Assembly (NCBI RefSeq): GCF_030815865.1 | Contig: NZ_JAUSXI010000001.1 | Location: forward strand, 4,154,001 to 4,218,000 | Reading direction: 5' to 3' | DNA length: 64,000 bases | From: Arthrobacter globiformis | GTDB taxonomy: Bacteria; Actinomycetota; Actinomycetes; Actinomycetales; Micrococcaceae | In this document: piece by piece, positions 1 through 8,811 of the stretch | Layout: each line of letters starts with the position of its first letter | How positions within the stretch are numbered: the first letter of the stretch is position 1 | Notes under the pieces: model-generated | Databases searched by the model: none | Told to the model about the DNA's origin: nothing | The model's input: only the letters and a program-made list of their open reading frames with translations | Translations under genes and position numbers: made by a program

Positions 1-177
1 CTTCTGCGAGGGGTCCACGGCGTCTTCGATGTCCAAGATGATCGAGTCCGCGCGGGACACGGCGGACTGGTCGAAAAGCTCGGTTTTCATTGCGTTGACA
101 AGCAGCCACGAGCGGGCGATCTCGGCGGGGATATTGCGTTCTTGCCGGGTGATCTCGGCTGTGGAGGAAGACGTCAT
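1..177 (-). CDS. HpcH/HpaI aldolase / CitE-like CoA ester lyase, N-terminus only
   Basis: The first 59 residues of a minus-strand protein that runs off the window edge. It starts at the ATG whose complement lies at 175-177. The segment ending RADSIILDIEDAVDPSQK is the typical first strand of the CitE/malyl-CoA lyase TIM barrel; the acidic LDIEDAV block is characteristic. Family members cleave beta-hydroxyacyl-CoA esters such as citryl-CoA or malyl-CoA. The substrate cannot be told from this fragment. It is divergent from the binding-protein gene at 494. Confidence 0.7.
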   Translation of the reverse strand, partial: MTSSSTAEITRQERNIPAEIARSWLLVNAMKTELFDQSAVSRADSIILDIEDAVDPSQK

Positions 178-493
178 GGTTCTACCGTATCGGGCGCGCG
201 CCCGTGTGCGCGACGCAGATCGGCCCCGCAGGGCAGACCAATACGAACAAAAGCCACAGTGTACCGCCCGTCGCTGGGATCTTTGCTGCCGTCTGTCACG
301 GACACTCATGGACCGCAACGGGGCGCCGCATGTCCCGCTGTTGCGCCGTGTTTCCGCCGATTTCTAACGGTTTCCCGCCGTGACCCGGGCACTTTTCTGC
401 TTCGTCCGAGTGCGCTTACATCAATCCATCGGCCGTTGCAGCGGCCGGAGCGAATGTGGCGTACCAGCCGACCAAACCCCTGAAGGAACCCCC
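178..493. other. divergent intergenic region between CitE-like gene and binding-protein gene
   Basis: About 316 bases with no convincing gene. It must carry promoters for both flanking genes. A GC-rich hairpin with GGCCG/CGGCC arms lies around 431-446 in the likely leader of the binding-protein gene. I could not place a confident -35/-10 pair. The open frames here lack ribosome binding sites and coding character. Confidence 0.4.
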
Positions 494-1531
494 ATGAAAC
501 GACACCTGACCATACTGAGTGCTGCGGCCGCCGTCGTCATCGCCCTGACGGTGTCCGGCTGCGGCGGGAGCGCCGCCGGCGATGACACAGGCGGCACCGG
601 AACGCCCGGCGCCAACGAAGTGAAGGAGCTCCGCTACCAGGGCTGGGCCAACAGCGTGACCCTTCCCGAGCTGGCGGAGGACCTCGGCTACCTGGGCGAC
701 GTCAAGCTGAACTGGGTGGGCAACACCATCAGCGGCCCGCAGGACATCCAGTCCGCAGCGACGGGCCAGACCGACTTCGGCGGCGCGTTCGCCGGCGCCG
801 TGGTGAAGCTCGTGGAGGCCGGGGCTCCGGTGAAGGCCGTCATCAACTATTACGGTGAGGACAGCAAGACCTTCAACGGCTTTTACGTGAAGGAAGACAG
901 CACGATCAAGACGGCCCGGGACTTCATCGGCAAGAAGATCGCCGTGAACACCCTGGGCGCCCATTCCGAGGCGGTCATCAACACCTACCTCCGCAAGAAC
1001 GGCCTGAGCGCGGACGAGATCAAGCAGGTCCAGCTCGTGGTGGTTCCGCCGAACGACACGGAGGAAGCCATCCGCCGCGGCCAGGTGGATGCCGGCTCCC
1101 TCGGCAGCATTCTGCAGGACAAGGCCGTCGCCAACGGCGGGCTGCGGTCCGTCTTCAGCGACTTCGACCTGTTCGGCACGTTTGCCGGCGGACCCTACGT
1201 CTTCCGGGAAGACTTCATCGCGCAGAACCCCAACACGGTCCGGACCTTCACCACGGGCGTGGCGAAGGCCATCGAGTGGGAGCGGGCCACGCCCCGCAAG
1301 GACGTCATTGCCCGGCTCACCAAGATCCTGAAGGAACGCGGCCGCAACGAGAACCCCGCCGCCCTGCAGTACTGGAAGAGCGTCGGCGTCCCCGCCAAGG
1401 GCGAGATCAAGGACGAGGACTTCACCCGCTGGGAGGAGTACCTGAAGTCCGCCGGCATCATCAAGTCCGGTTTGGACGCCAAGAAGCTGTACACCAACGA
1501 GTTCAACGGTCTCCTGACCGCTTCAAAGTAA
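494..1531 (+). CDS. ABC transporter substrate-binding lipoprotein, NitT/TauT (SsuA/TauA-like) family
   Basis: A 345-residue exported binding protein. Residues 1-22 form a lipoprotein signal with a basic n-region (MKRH), a hydrophobic core and a VSGC lipobox, so the mature protein is anchored by a lipidated cysteine. The SsuA/TauA-like fold is suggested by ADIQSAATGQ-type and GAFAGAVVKL segments. I chose the ATG at 494 because a GAAGGAA ribosome binding site precedes it and the signal peptide starts there; a longer frame back to 380 is less likely. A TauD-type dioxygenase follows after 61 bases, suggesting uptake of a sulfonate or similar organic anion. No permease or ATPase gene accompanies it here. 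Confidence 0.8.
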   Translation: MKRHLTILSAAAAVVIALTVSGCGGSAAGDDTGGTGTPGANEVKELRYQGWANSVTLPELAEDLGYLGDVKLNWVGNTISGPQDIQSAATGQTDFGGAFAGAVVKLVEAGAPVKAVINYYGEDSKTFNGFYVKEDSTIKTARDFIGKKIAVNTLGAHSEAVINTYLRKNGLSADEIKQVQLVVVPPNDTEEAIRRGQVDAGSLGSILQDKAVANGGLRSVFSDFDLFGTFAGGPYVFREDFIAQNPNTVRTFTTGVAKAIEWERATPRKDVIARLTKILKERGRNENPAALQYWKSVGVPAKGEIKDEDFTRWEEYLKSAGIIKSGLDAKKLYTNEFNGLLTASK

Positions 1532-1592
1532 CGCCCGATCCAAACAACCGCCCGATTCAGAAGTATCCGCAGCACAAAGTGAGGAAAGAACG

Positions 1593-2513
1593 ATGACTGT
1601 CATTACCGAAACCAAGCTCGAATTCTCCAAGCTGGGCTCCCGCATCGGCGCCGAGATCCGCGGCCTGGATCTCAGCGGCGATCTGCCGGCAGAGACCGTT
1701 GCACAGATCCGTGCGGCCCTCAACGAGCACAAGGCCCTCGTGTTCCGTGAAGCCAGCATCCTCTCCGACGAGGCGCAGGTGAAGTTCGCCAGCCTCTTCG
1801 GACCGCTCACCAAGGCGCACCCCACCGTTGCGTCGGTTGAGGGCGAGGAGAACGTCCTGCCCGTGGACAGCGAGAACGGTTCAGCCAACAACTGGCACAC
1901 CGATGTTACGTTCGTGGTCAACCCGCCGCAGGCGTCCACCCTGCGCAGCATCGACCTGCCGGTCTACGGCGGCGAGACGCTGATCGCTTCCTCCGCCGGC
2001 GCCTACGCCGACCTTCCGGATGAGCTGCGGAACTTTGCCGACACGCTGTGGGCCATCCACACCAACGACTACGACTACTCGGTGCCCAAGAACCTGGAGC
2101 ACGCCAACGCCGAGGATCGCCGCAAGGAGTTCACCCGGCTCAAGTTCGAGACCGCCCATCCTGTGGTGCGCGTGCACCCGCTGACCGGCGAGCGCGGATT
2201 GTTCATCGGGGGCTTCGCGCAGCGCCTGCGGATCGTGGGTCTGTCCAACACCGAATCCAAGGACATCATCCGGCTGCTCCAGGCCTACGTGACCCGTCCC
2301 GAAAACGTGGTCCGCGTGAACTGGGAGCCGAACCAGCTGGTGCTCTTCGACAACCGGATCACGCAGCACTACGCCCCGGACAACTACGACGGCCAGCCGC
2401 GCAAGCTCAACCGCGTCACCATCGCCGGAGACATCCCGGTGGGCGTGGACGGCAAGCCGAGCCAGGCCCTGAAGGGTGATGCCTCCACGTACTCGGAGAT
2501 CGCCCCGCTCTAG
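1593..2513 (+). CDS. TauD/TfdA-family Fe(II)/2-oxoglutarate dioxygenase
   Basis: 306 residues, the usual length for the family. The iron ligands are visible: an HTD motif near residues 101-103 in NNWHTDVTF, and a distal His near 258 in RITQHYAPDNY. The basic stretch RKLNRVTIAGD probably binds 2-oxoglutarate. Family members hydroxylate taurine, alkylsulfonates, sulfate esters or phenoxyacetates, and release sulfite or an alcohol as the product decomposes. The start is set by GAGGAAAG just upstream. Pairing with the preceding TauT-type binding protein suggests sulfonate use, but the exact substrate is inference. Confidence 0.88.
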   Translation: MTVITETKLEFSKLGSRIGAEIRGLDLSGDLPAETVAQIRAALNEHKALVFREASILSDEAQVKFASLFGPLTKAHPTVASVEGEENVLPVDSENGSANNWHTDVTFVVNPPQASTLRSIDLPVYGGETLIASSAGAYADLPDELRNFADTLWAIHTNDYDYSVPKNLEHANAEDRRKEFTRLKFETAHPVVRVHPLTGERGLFIGGFAQRLRIVGLSNTESKDIIRLLQAYVTRPENVVRVNWEPNQLVLFDNRITQHYAPDNYDGQPRKLNRVTIAGDIPVGVDGKPSQALKGDASTYSEIAPL

Positions 2514-2520
2514 GGTTGTT

Positions 2521-2588
2521 ACCCAAGCAGGTCGCAGCAGATGGTGTTCTGAGCCCTCAAAACGCCGTCAGCTGCGACCTACTTGGGT
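2521..2588. repeat. long imperfect palindrome between convergent genes
   Basis: Arms at 2521-2538 and 2571-2588 are complementary at 17 of 18 positions. The spacer contains a second stem (GTTCTGAG opposite CTCAAAAC). It sits between the stop codons of the dioxygenase and the aldo/keto reductase, where it could act as a bidirectional terminator. It has no T run, and its size and architecture resemble the other dispersed palindromes in this window. Confidence 0.7.
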
Positions 2589-3554
2589 TTAAGGGATGTT
2601 GCTCCCGCGGGCCGTGACCCACAGCCGGTACCACTCGGCCCGGGTCATGCTCTGGGCCACGCGCGAGGCCCCCGCGCAGGCACGGATGCGGTCCGGGTTG
2701 GCTGTGCCGATGACCGGCGCGATCCCGGCCGGGTGCTTCATCAGCCACCCCAGCAGCACAGCCTCGACCGTCGTGGCGTTCTCCCGGGCCATCTCGGCCA
2801 GCAGCGAGGCCGTGGCGCTCTCGGCTGGCGTGGGCCGTTCGGGCGGGTTGCCGGTGTAGTGGCCGCGGGCCAGTGCACCGTAGGCCTGCAGGGTGATCCC
2901 CTGGCGTGCGCAGTACTCCAGCGTCCCGTGCGGAAAGCTGTAGCTGTGGGCATCGGGATGGTTCACCAGCACCGTGCTCTCCAGCCAGTCGCGCTTGAGC
3001 AGGCTGAGCTCCAGCTGGTTGGCCACCACCGGGGTTTCCAGGCTGTCCTGCAGGAACTCGATCTGCGCGGCGGACATGTTGGACACCCCCAGCGCCCGCA
3101 CCTTCCCTTCCGCCATCAGCTTCCCGACGGCGGCCGCCACCTCCGCAGGGTCCATCAGGGGATCCGGGCGGTGCAGCAGGAGGATATCCACGTAGTCGGT
3201 GCGCAGGCGCTCGAGGCTGCCATTCACGCGCTCGATGATGGCGTCCGGGCTCAGGTCGTAGTGGGTCTCCAGCCCCCGCTCGTTCAACCGGATCCCGCAC
3301 TTGGTCTGCAGCTGGATGCGCTCCCGCAGCCCGCTGCTGCCGGCAAGCACCTCGCCGAAGACGGCCTCTGCCTTTCCGTGGCGGTAGATGTCGGCGTGGT
3401 CGAAGAGCGTGACGCCGATGTCCAGTGCTGCCTCGATGGCCTCAGCCGCGGCTTCGACGTCGGTTATTTCGTGGGGGTCAGTCGACCAGTCCCCGCCCAG
3501 GCCCATACAGCCGTAAAGCAGCCGGCCGTTCGGGACTGCAGTCTGTTCAGTCAT
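2589..3554 (-). CDS. aldo/keto reductase (YdhF-type)
   Basis: 321 residues forming a complete aldo/keto reductase barrel. The catalytic Asp and Tyr sit in LFDHADIYRHGKAEAVFGE, the substrate-side His in the LLLHRPDPLMDP strand, and an NADPH-binding C-terminal segment is GWLMKHPAGIAPVIGTANPDRI. Members reduce aldehydes and ketones with NADPH in the cytoplasm. The E. coli YdhF-like subgroup is suggested by IGTANPDRI and CMGLGGDW. The physiological substrate is unknown. The ATG at 3554 has only a weak ribosome binding site. It is transcribed in the same direction as the sugar operon but is separated from it by a strong hairpin. Confidence 0.87.
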   Translation of the reverse strand: MTEQTAVPNGRLLYGCMGLGGDWSTDPHEITDVEAAAEAIEAALDIGVTLFDHADIYRHGKAEAVFGEVLAGSSGLRERIQLQTKCGIRLNERGLETHYDLSPDAIIERVNGSLERLRTDYVDILLLHRPDPLMDPAEVAAAVGKLMAEGKVRALGVSNMSAAQIEFLQDSLETPVVANQLELSLLKRDWLESTVLVNHPDAHSYSFPHGTLEYCARQGITLQAYGALARGHYTGNPPERPTPAESATASLLAEMARENATTVEAVLLGWLMKHPAGIAPVIGTANPDRIRACAGASRVAQSMTRAEWYRLWVTARGSNIP

Positions 3555-3636
3555 GGCATCACTCTTTCACTAGTTCCCTGCCCCGCCCAGAGGCAGGCCC
3601 TGCTCCAGCTGCTAGGGAGGGTGGCTAAACGGAGCG

Positions 3637-3676
3637 GCCGGCGGACCCCGGTCAGTCAAGACGGGGGTCCGCCGGC
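3637..3676 (-). terminator. hairpin terminator of the sugar-uptake operon
   Basis: Perfect 13-bp arms at 3637-3649 and 3664-3676 lie about 40 bases downstream of the alpha-glucosidase stop on the minus strand. A short T-rich segment follows. It separates the sugar operon from the aldo/keto reductase. Confidence 0.7.
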
Positions 3677-3716
3677 GGCGTGCTATTCAGTCAGCGGCCA
3701 GCGTAGCCAGACAGGA

Positions 3717-5426
3717 TCAGCGCAGCCAGGCCGTGGTGTTGGCCGGCAGCTTGCCACCTTCCAGCGGTGCGCTGCTCACCAGCACCGTGCCCGCGGGAAG
3801 GTCGACGGCGGTGTCCCCGAAATTGGTCACGGACTGCCAGCCGCCGGGACGGCTGAAGTGCAGGACGTCCGGGTTTCCGGTTTCGATCCATTCCAGCTCT
3901 TCGGCGGCCTGCAGCTCGCGGCGGAGCTTCAGCGCCGTGCGGTAGAGCTCGAGCGTGGAGCCCTGGGTGCCGTCCTGCGCCTCAACGGCGTAGCTGCTGA
4001 ACGAGTCGGGCTGCGGCAGGTGCGCGCCGCCGTCGCCGAACCCGAAGGACGTGCCCTCCACGGACCACGGCAGCGGCACGCGGCAGCCGTCGCGGCCCAC
4101 TTCCACTCCCCTGTTGCGGAAGAACGACGGGTCCTGGCGTTCGGCCTCCGGGATGTCCGCCACTTCCTGCAGGCCCAGTTCCTCGCCCTGGTAGAGGTAG
4201 GCGGACCCGGGAAGCGCGAGCATGAGCAGCGTGGCGGCGCGGGCGCGGCGCTGGCCGAGTTCGACGTCGAGTTCCTCCTCGGGTCCGCCGGCCAGCAGCC
4301 AGGCCTTGCCGTCCTGGCCCTTGGCGTGCTTGCCCTTGGAGCCCTTGGGCAGGCCGTAGCGGGTGGCGTGCCGGACGACGTCGTGGTTGGAGAAGACCCA
4401 GGTGGAGGAGGCGCCGGTGGCGGCCGCCTCTGCCAGGTTGCGGGTGATGATCTCGTGGAACTCCTCGGCGTCGAAGTCAGCCTGGAGGAGGTCGAAGTTG
4501 AACGCCTGGCCCAGGCCCTCGGGGCTGGCGTAGCGGGCACGGCGGGTGGCATGCACCCAGGCCTCGGCGACGGCGGTGCGCGGCGGGTTGTACTCGTTGA
4601 AGACCTCGCGCCACTCGGCGTAGACCTCGTGCACCTCGTCGCGGTCCCAGAACGGGTGCGACCCGTCGTCGAATCCGTCCGTACCGGAATTTGCGGCGCT
4701 CAGCTCAAGCTTGGACAGCAGCGGTTCGGTGAGGTCCTTGGTCAGGGCGTGCGCCACGTCAACGCGGAAGCCATCCACGCCCCGGTCCGACCAAAAGCGC
4801 AAAGTCTTGAGGAAGTCATCGCGGATTTCCCGGTTGGCCCAGTTCAGGTCCGGCTGCTCCTTGGCGAAGATGTGCATGTACCACTGGCCGGGGGTGCCGT
4901 CCGGTTCGGTGATGCGCTCCCAGGCAGGGCCGCCGAAGACGGAATCCCAGTCCGACGGCGGGAACTCGCCGTTGGGGCCCTTGCCGTCCCGGAAGATGTA
5001 GCGGTCGCGCGCCGGGGAACCCTTCGGGGAGGCGAGGGCTTCCCTGAACCATTCGTGCCGGTCGGACGAGTGGTTCGGGACAATGTCCGCGATCAGCCTG
5101 ATGCCGGCGGCATGGAGGGCGTTGGCCATCTCGTCGAAGTCCTCGAGGGTGCCGAGCTTCGGGTCCACGTTGCGGTAGTCATCCACATCGTAGCCGCCAT
5201 CGGCGAGCGCCGAGGGGTAGAACGGGCTGAGCCAGACGGCGTCGATTCCCAGCGTCTTCAGGTACGGGACCTTGGCCGTTATGCCCTTGATGTCGCCCAG
5301 GCCGTCACCGTTGGAGTCGGAAAAGCTGCGCGGGTAGATCTGGTAGACGGACGCCTGGCGCCACCAGTTCGGATCGGCCATGTGGTCGGAATCGGACAGG
5401 GTTGCCAGCGTGGCGGTGGTGGACAA
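3717..5426 (-). CDS. GH13 alpha-glucosidase / oligo-1,6-glucosidase
   Basis: 569 residues. The four GH13 signature regions are present: QIYPRSF near residue 30; GFRVDVAH near 217-224, with the nucleophile Asp; VAEAW near 285, with the acid/base Glu; and FSNHDVV near 347, with the transition-state Asp. Such enzymes hydrolyse terminal alpha-glucosidic bonds of short maltose-, isomaltose- or sucrose-type sugars in the cytoplasm. There is no signal peptide. Translation likely begins at TTG 5426, seven bases after AAAAGGA. It is the last gene of the binding-protein/permease operon, so it probably hydrolyses the imported sugar. Exact linkage specificity is not visible. Confidence 0.9.
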   Translation of the reverse strand: MSTTATLATLSDSDHMADPNWWRQASVYQIYPRSFSDSNGDGLGDIKGITAKVPYLKTLGIDAVWLSPFYPSALADGGYDVDDYRNVDPKLGTLEDFDEMANALHAAGIRLIADIVPNHSSDRHEWFREALASPKGSPARDRYIFRDGKGPNGEFPPSDWDSVFGGPAWERITEPDGTPGQWYMHIFAKEQPDLNWANREIRDDFLKTLRFWSDRGVDGFRVDVAHALTKDLTEPLLSKLELSAANSGTDGFDDGSHPFWDRDEVHEVYAEWREVFNEYNPPRTAVAEAWVHATRRARYASPEGLGQAFNFDLLQADFDAEEFHEIITRNLAEAAATGASSTWVFSNHDVVRHATRYGLPKGSKGKHAKGQDGKAWLLAGGPEEELDVELGQRRARAATLLMLALPGSAYLYQGEELGLQEVADIPEAERQDPSFFRNRGVEVGRDGCRVPLPWSVEGTSFGFGDGGAHLPQPDSFSSYAVEAQDGTQGSTLELYRTALKLRRELQAAEELEWIETGNPDVLHFSRPGGWQSVTNFGDTAVDLPAGTVLVSSAPLEGGKLPANTTAWLR

Positions 5427-5478
5427 GGGGTGATCCTTTTCTTGTGGTTGGGGTTGTTGCTGGACTGGTTTGATGGGT

Positions 5479-6375
5479 CTACTTGACGGCCCCGCGCATG
5501 ACTCCGGACAGTACCCAACGCTGGGCCAGGATGTAAACCACCAATGTGGGGGCCATGGCCATCAGGTAGGACGCGAACGCGAGGCTGTAATTGGTGTTGA
5601 ACTCTCCCTGGAAGAGCATCTGCACCACGGGAAGGGTCTGCAGGGCGGGGTCGGCGATCATCATCTGCGGCAGCAGGAAGTCGTTCCAAGAGCCGAGGAA
5701 CGCGAAGATGCCCACGGTGGCGTTCATGGGGGCGAGCAGCGGGAAGATGATCTTGCGGAACACCTGCCAGGTGGTGGCACCGTCCATGCGGGCCGATTCC
5801 TCCAGCTCCGCCGGGATGGAGCGGACGAAGGCGATGTACAGCAGCGTGTTGAAGGAGATGCCGCCGAGCACGTGCAGGAACACGACGCCGCCCGGGTTGT
5901 CCAGGCCGAGGAGTGCCGTCTGCTTGATCAGCGGCAGGATGATCACCGGAAACGGAATGAACATGGCCGAGAGCAGGTACACGAAGGAACCCCGGAAGAA
6001 ATTCCGGTTCCAGTTACGAGCAATGGCGTAGGCCACGAGGGAGCTGCAGACCAGGGATCCCAGGACGCTAAAGACCGTGACAAAGGCGGTGGACAGAAAC
6101 GCCCGCGGGAAATTCGTTGCCACATAGGCGGCGGCGAAGTTCTCCCAGTTCATCGGGTTCGGCCAGGCCAAGCCTGTGCCCGTTCCGATCTGCTCCGGGG
6201 ACTTCAGCGCCATGGCCACCGTGAAGTACAGCGGCAGCAGGACGGTCAGGGACGCCACCAGCATCAGCGCGGTAAGCCACCAGTTGATCTTGTAGCCTTC
6301 ACGGCCGGACCTGCGGGACCTGCCGGCTGCCGGGGCCGTGCGGTTCACCGGCTTGGAGAGTGTGGATGCGGTCAT
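5479..6375 (-). CDS. carbohydrate ABC transporter permease, MalG-type
   Basis: 298 residues with six predicted membrane helices and the EAA loop ELEESARMDGATTWQVFRKIIFPLLAP near residues 190-215, which docks with the ATPase. A Lys/Arg-rich N-terminus lies in the cytoplasm. The start codon overlaps the stop of the upstream MalF-type gene by one base (TAATG), so translation is probably coupled. It forms the translocation channel with that partner. No ATP-binding subunit is encoded here; as in many actinobacteria a shared MsiK-type ATPase elsewhere is likely (inference). Confidence 0.93.
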   Translation of the reverse strand: MTASTLSKPVNRTAPAAGRSRRSGREGYKINWWLTALMLVASLTVLLPLYFTVAMALKSPEQIGTGTGLAWPNPMNWENFAAAYVATNFPRAFLSTAFVTVFSVLGSLVCSSLVAYAIARNWNRNFFRGSFVYLLSAMFIPFPVIILPLIKQTALLGLDNPGGVVFLHVLGGISFNTLLYIAFVRSIPAELEESARMDGATTWQVFRKIIFPLLAPMNATVGIFAFLGSWNDFLLPQMMIADPALQTLPVVQMLFQGEFNTNYSLAFASYLMAMAPTLVVYILAQRWVLSGVMRGAVK

Positions 6376-7322
6376 TAGAGAGAAACCCCCCGGCGCTGGA
6401 TTAGGCGCAGCTGGATAACGGAGATCAGCAAGGTGATCAGGAAGTAGATGACGGCGTTGGCCATCTGGTAGGAGTAGTCCCCGCCCGTGAAGCCGGAGAA
6501 GATGCGCATGGCCACCGACTGCGTCGCCATGCCGGGACCGCCGCCGGTGAGGCCCACGATGATTTCGTAGGTTCCCAGGAAACCCTTGAAACCGAGGATC
6601 ACGTTGATGACGAGGTAGCCGAGGATGAGCGGCAGCGTGAGGCTCAGGAACTGCCGGAAGCTGCCGGCGCCGTCCAGGTCTGCGGCTTCATACACCTCGG
6701 AGGGCACGCTCTGCAGGCCCGCCAGGTAAATGATGGTGGCACCGGGGGCCGCCTGCCACACCGTGACCAGCACAATGGCGATCCAGGCGAGGTTCTCATT
6801 GGCCAGGATGCTCGTGGCCAGTGGTGTGTAACCGAGCCGCTCCATCAGCACCGGCAGGGTGTTGGAGAAAAGGTAGTTGAAGACGAAGGACACTACCAGG
6901 GCGGAGAGCACCATGGGAATGAAGAACACGGTGCGGATCCCAGTACGCCATTTGATCTTGGCGTTCAGGCCCAGCGCGATGGCCAGCGCCACGACGTTCA
7001 CCACCACCGTGGTGGCCAGGGCGAAGACGAACGTGAAGATATAGGACTGCAGTACTGCCGGGTCTTTGAAGATGTTGACGTAGTTGGACAGTCCAATGAA
7101 CTTCCAGTCACCGTAGCCGGCGTAGTTCGTGAGGCTGAAGAACACGCCCACGAGCGCCGGCAGGGTGATGAAAAAGGCGAACAGTGCCAGGACCGGCACC
7201 ACCATCCAGTAGTACGTGGGGTCGATGCGGCCCTGGGCGCGGGCGGTGCTCAGTGGGGCCTTCGGGGGAACGGTCGACGCGGCGGCCGGGGTTGCCTGCG
7301 CCGTCTCTGCGGTTGTAGTCAT
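6375..7322 (-). CDS. carbohydrate ABC transporter permease, MalF-type
   Basis: 315 residues with about six membrane helices after a 35-residue cytoplasmic N-terminus. The EAA loop reads VPSEVYEAADLDGAGSFRQFLSLTLPLI near residues 205-232. It heterodimerises with the MalG-type protein. AGGAG lies six bases before the ATG at 7322. The gene follows the binding-protein gene by 24 bases, consistent with one transcript. Substrate type is inferred from the alpha-glucosidase at the operon end. Confidence 0.93.
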   Translation of the reverse strand: MTTTAETAQATPAAASTVPPKAPLSTARAQGRIDPTYYWMVVPVLALFAFFITLPALVGVFFSLTNYAGYGDWKFIGLSNYVNIFKDPAVLQSYIFTFVFALATTVVVNVVALAIALGLNAKIKWRTGIRTVFFIPMVLSALVVSFVFNYLFSNTLPVLMERLGYTPLATSILANENLAWIAIVLVTVWQAAPGATIIYLAGLQSVPSEVYEAADLDGAGSFRQFLSLTLPLILGYLVINVILGFKGFLGTYEIIVGLTGGGPGMATQSVAMRIFSGFTGGDYSYQMANAVIYFLITLLISVIQLRLIQRRGVSL

Positions 7323-7346
7323 TGGGGGCTCCTGGATTTTGGCGGG

Positions 7347-8636
7347 TCAGACCGCGGTGCGCTCGGCGACCCGGCGCCATTCGTCGTCGAGGGCGGAAAG
7401 GAACTGCTCGCCGTTCTTGCCGTACACAAAGGACTGGATGTAGTTGTACAGAGGTACCGACGGCGGGAAGTAGGTGGTGGCTCCCTGGTAGTACCGCCCC
7501 TCCCGCACAGAGGCGGCGAGGCCGGTGATCTGGGGATTTTCGACGGCGGGTGCGTTCTTGAGCGGCGAGAACGCCGCGTTCTTCTCGTTGTACGTGTTCA
7601 CCACCGAGGGGTCCAGCAGGTAGCTGACGAACCGCCGCGCTGCCGCCATGTTCGGGGTGTTGCGCGTGATGCACAGGGCCATGTCCACGTTCACCCGAAC
7701 CTTGGTGTCCGCGGGGTTGGTCGTGACGGGCAGCGGGAAGCTGCCGAGCCTGACGTTCTTGTTGGCGGCCACAAGCTGGGAAAGCGCCCACGGGCCCTGC
7801 AAGTACATCGCCGCTTGGCCCTTGGCGAACGCAGCATTGCCATCCGCATAGTTCTTGCTGGTGGCCCCCTTCTGCGAGAAGGAAGCCAGCTCCAGCATCT
7901 TGGGCAGGACCGGGCCGAAGTTGCTGGTGAACGACTCCGCGGCGTCCGCGCTGATGGCGGCGCCCTTGGCCGTGAGCCTGGCGAAGAAGTCCGCTATGTC
8001 CAGGCCGCCACCGGCCACGTAATCGAACATGCCCTGCCCGAGGGTCCAGTTGTCCTTGAACGTGCCGTAGATGGGGGTGATGCCTGCTGCCTTGAACTTC
8101 TCGCAGGCCGCGACGAACTCGTCCCACGTCGTGGGGACGGACACGCCCTGGGCTTCGAAGATGTCCCGGTGGTAGATGACCCCGGCAGCGGCCAGGGAGA
8201 ACGGAAGGGCGCTGGTTTCGTGCCCGTTGTACTGTCCCCACGAGCTGACCAGGTCCTGGACCTTGGGGTCGATCGTGGCCGCGGCGGGCAGGTCGGAGAG
8301 GTCCGCGAACACGCCCTTGCGGACGAAGTCGGCGGTGGCCTGGGCGAAGCCGCGGGTCACGACGTCAGGCGGGTCGTTGCGGACCAGACCCGGAACGAAG
8401 TTGCCCTCGTTGAAGTCCTGGATGACGCGGATGTCCGGGTTGAGCGCCTCGAACTCCTTGATCACCTGGTTGAAGTAGGCCACCACCTCGGGCTTGTTCT
8501 GCATGAAGCGCAGGGTGGTGACGCCGTTCTGGCTGCTGGGCACAGAACCGCAGCCTGCCAGCGGAAGGACGGCGGCCGCGCCGGCGAGCCCGGCCGCCTT
8601 GAAGAGCGCGCGGCGGCTGAGCGGGGTTGCGCTCAC
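7347..8636 (-). CDS. extracellular sugar-binding lipoprotein (Tat-type signal)
   Basis: About 429 residues, family 1 solute-binding protein. The N-terminus has a twin-arginine motif SRRALFK followed by a hydrophobic stretch and a PLAGC lipobox near residue 29, so export is probably by Tat with lipid anchoring. I place the start at GTG 8636, because it puts the signal peptide at the N-terminus. The reading frame extends upstream to a TTG at 8735, but no ribosome binding site supports that start. The GTG overlaps the stop of a 28-codon leader ORF (GTGA). It captures the sugar for the two permeases downstream. Confidence 0.85.
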   Translation of the reverse strand: MSATPLSRRALFKAAGLAGAAAVLPLAGCGSVPSSQNGVTTLRFMQNKPEVVAYFNQVIKEFEALNPDIRVIQDFNEGNFVPGLVRNDPPDVVTRGFAQATADFVRKGVFADLSDLPAAATIDPKVQDLVSSWGQYNGHETSALPFSLAAAGVIYHRDIFEAQGVSVPTTWDEFVAACEKFKAAGITPIYGTFKDNWTLGQGMFDYVAGGGLDIADFFARLTAKGAAISADAAESFTSNFGPVLPKMLELASFSQKGATSKNYADGNAAFAKGQAAMYLQGPWALSQLVAANKNVRLGSFPLPVTTNPADTKVRVNVDMALCITRNTPNMAAARRFVSYLLDPSVVNTYNEKNAAFSPLKNAPAVENPQITGLAASVREGRYYQGATTYFPPSVPLYNYIQSFVYGKNGEQFLSALDDEWRRVAERTAV

Positions 8637-8719
8637 AGTGCGGAGGCCGGTGCGGCGTGCTGGCAGGTGGCGCGCGGTTGCGGATTCCGGAATTGGGAGT
8701 ACTTCAAAGGGCTGTTCAC
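8633..8719 (-). CDS. putative 28-residue leader ORF coupled to the sugar-binding protein
   Basis: On the minus strand an AAAGGAG ribosome binding site stands five bases before GTG 8719. That GTG opens a 28-codon frame beginning MNSPLKYSQFRN and ending at TGA 8633-8635. The TGA overlaps the GTG start of the binding-protein gene (GTGA). The best ribosome binding site of the operon therefore belongs to this small ORF and not to the binding protein. No similarity is recognised. It may be a translational coupling leader or an artefact of an unusual start; conservation would decide. Confidence 0.45.
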   Translation of the reverse strand: MNSPLKYSQFRNPQPRATCQHAAPASAL

Positions 8720-8811
8720 AGTTGCTCCTTTGCAAAAGGCTGAGGCAAAAGCTGGAAGGAAATCCACTGGGCCGGCGGCCGTCCGGCCCAGGTGGTCTAT
8801 TTATATGGAGT

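Noticed and set aside
2583..5486. A 967-codon open frame on the plus strand
   Set aside because: It is the antisense of the aldo/keto reductase and the GH13 enzyme. Those have clear catalytic motifs and starts; this frame crosses two genes and a terminator.
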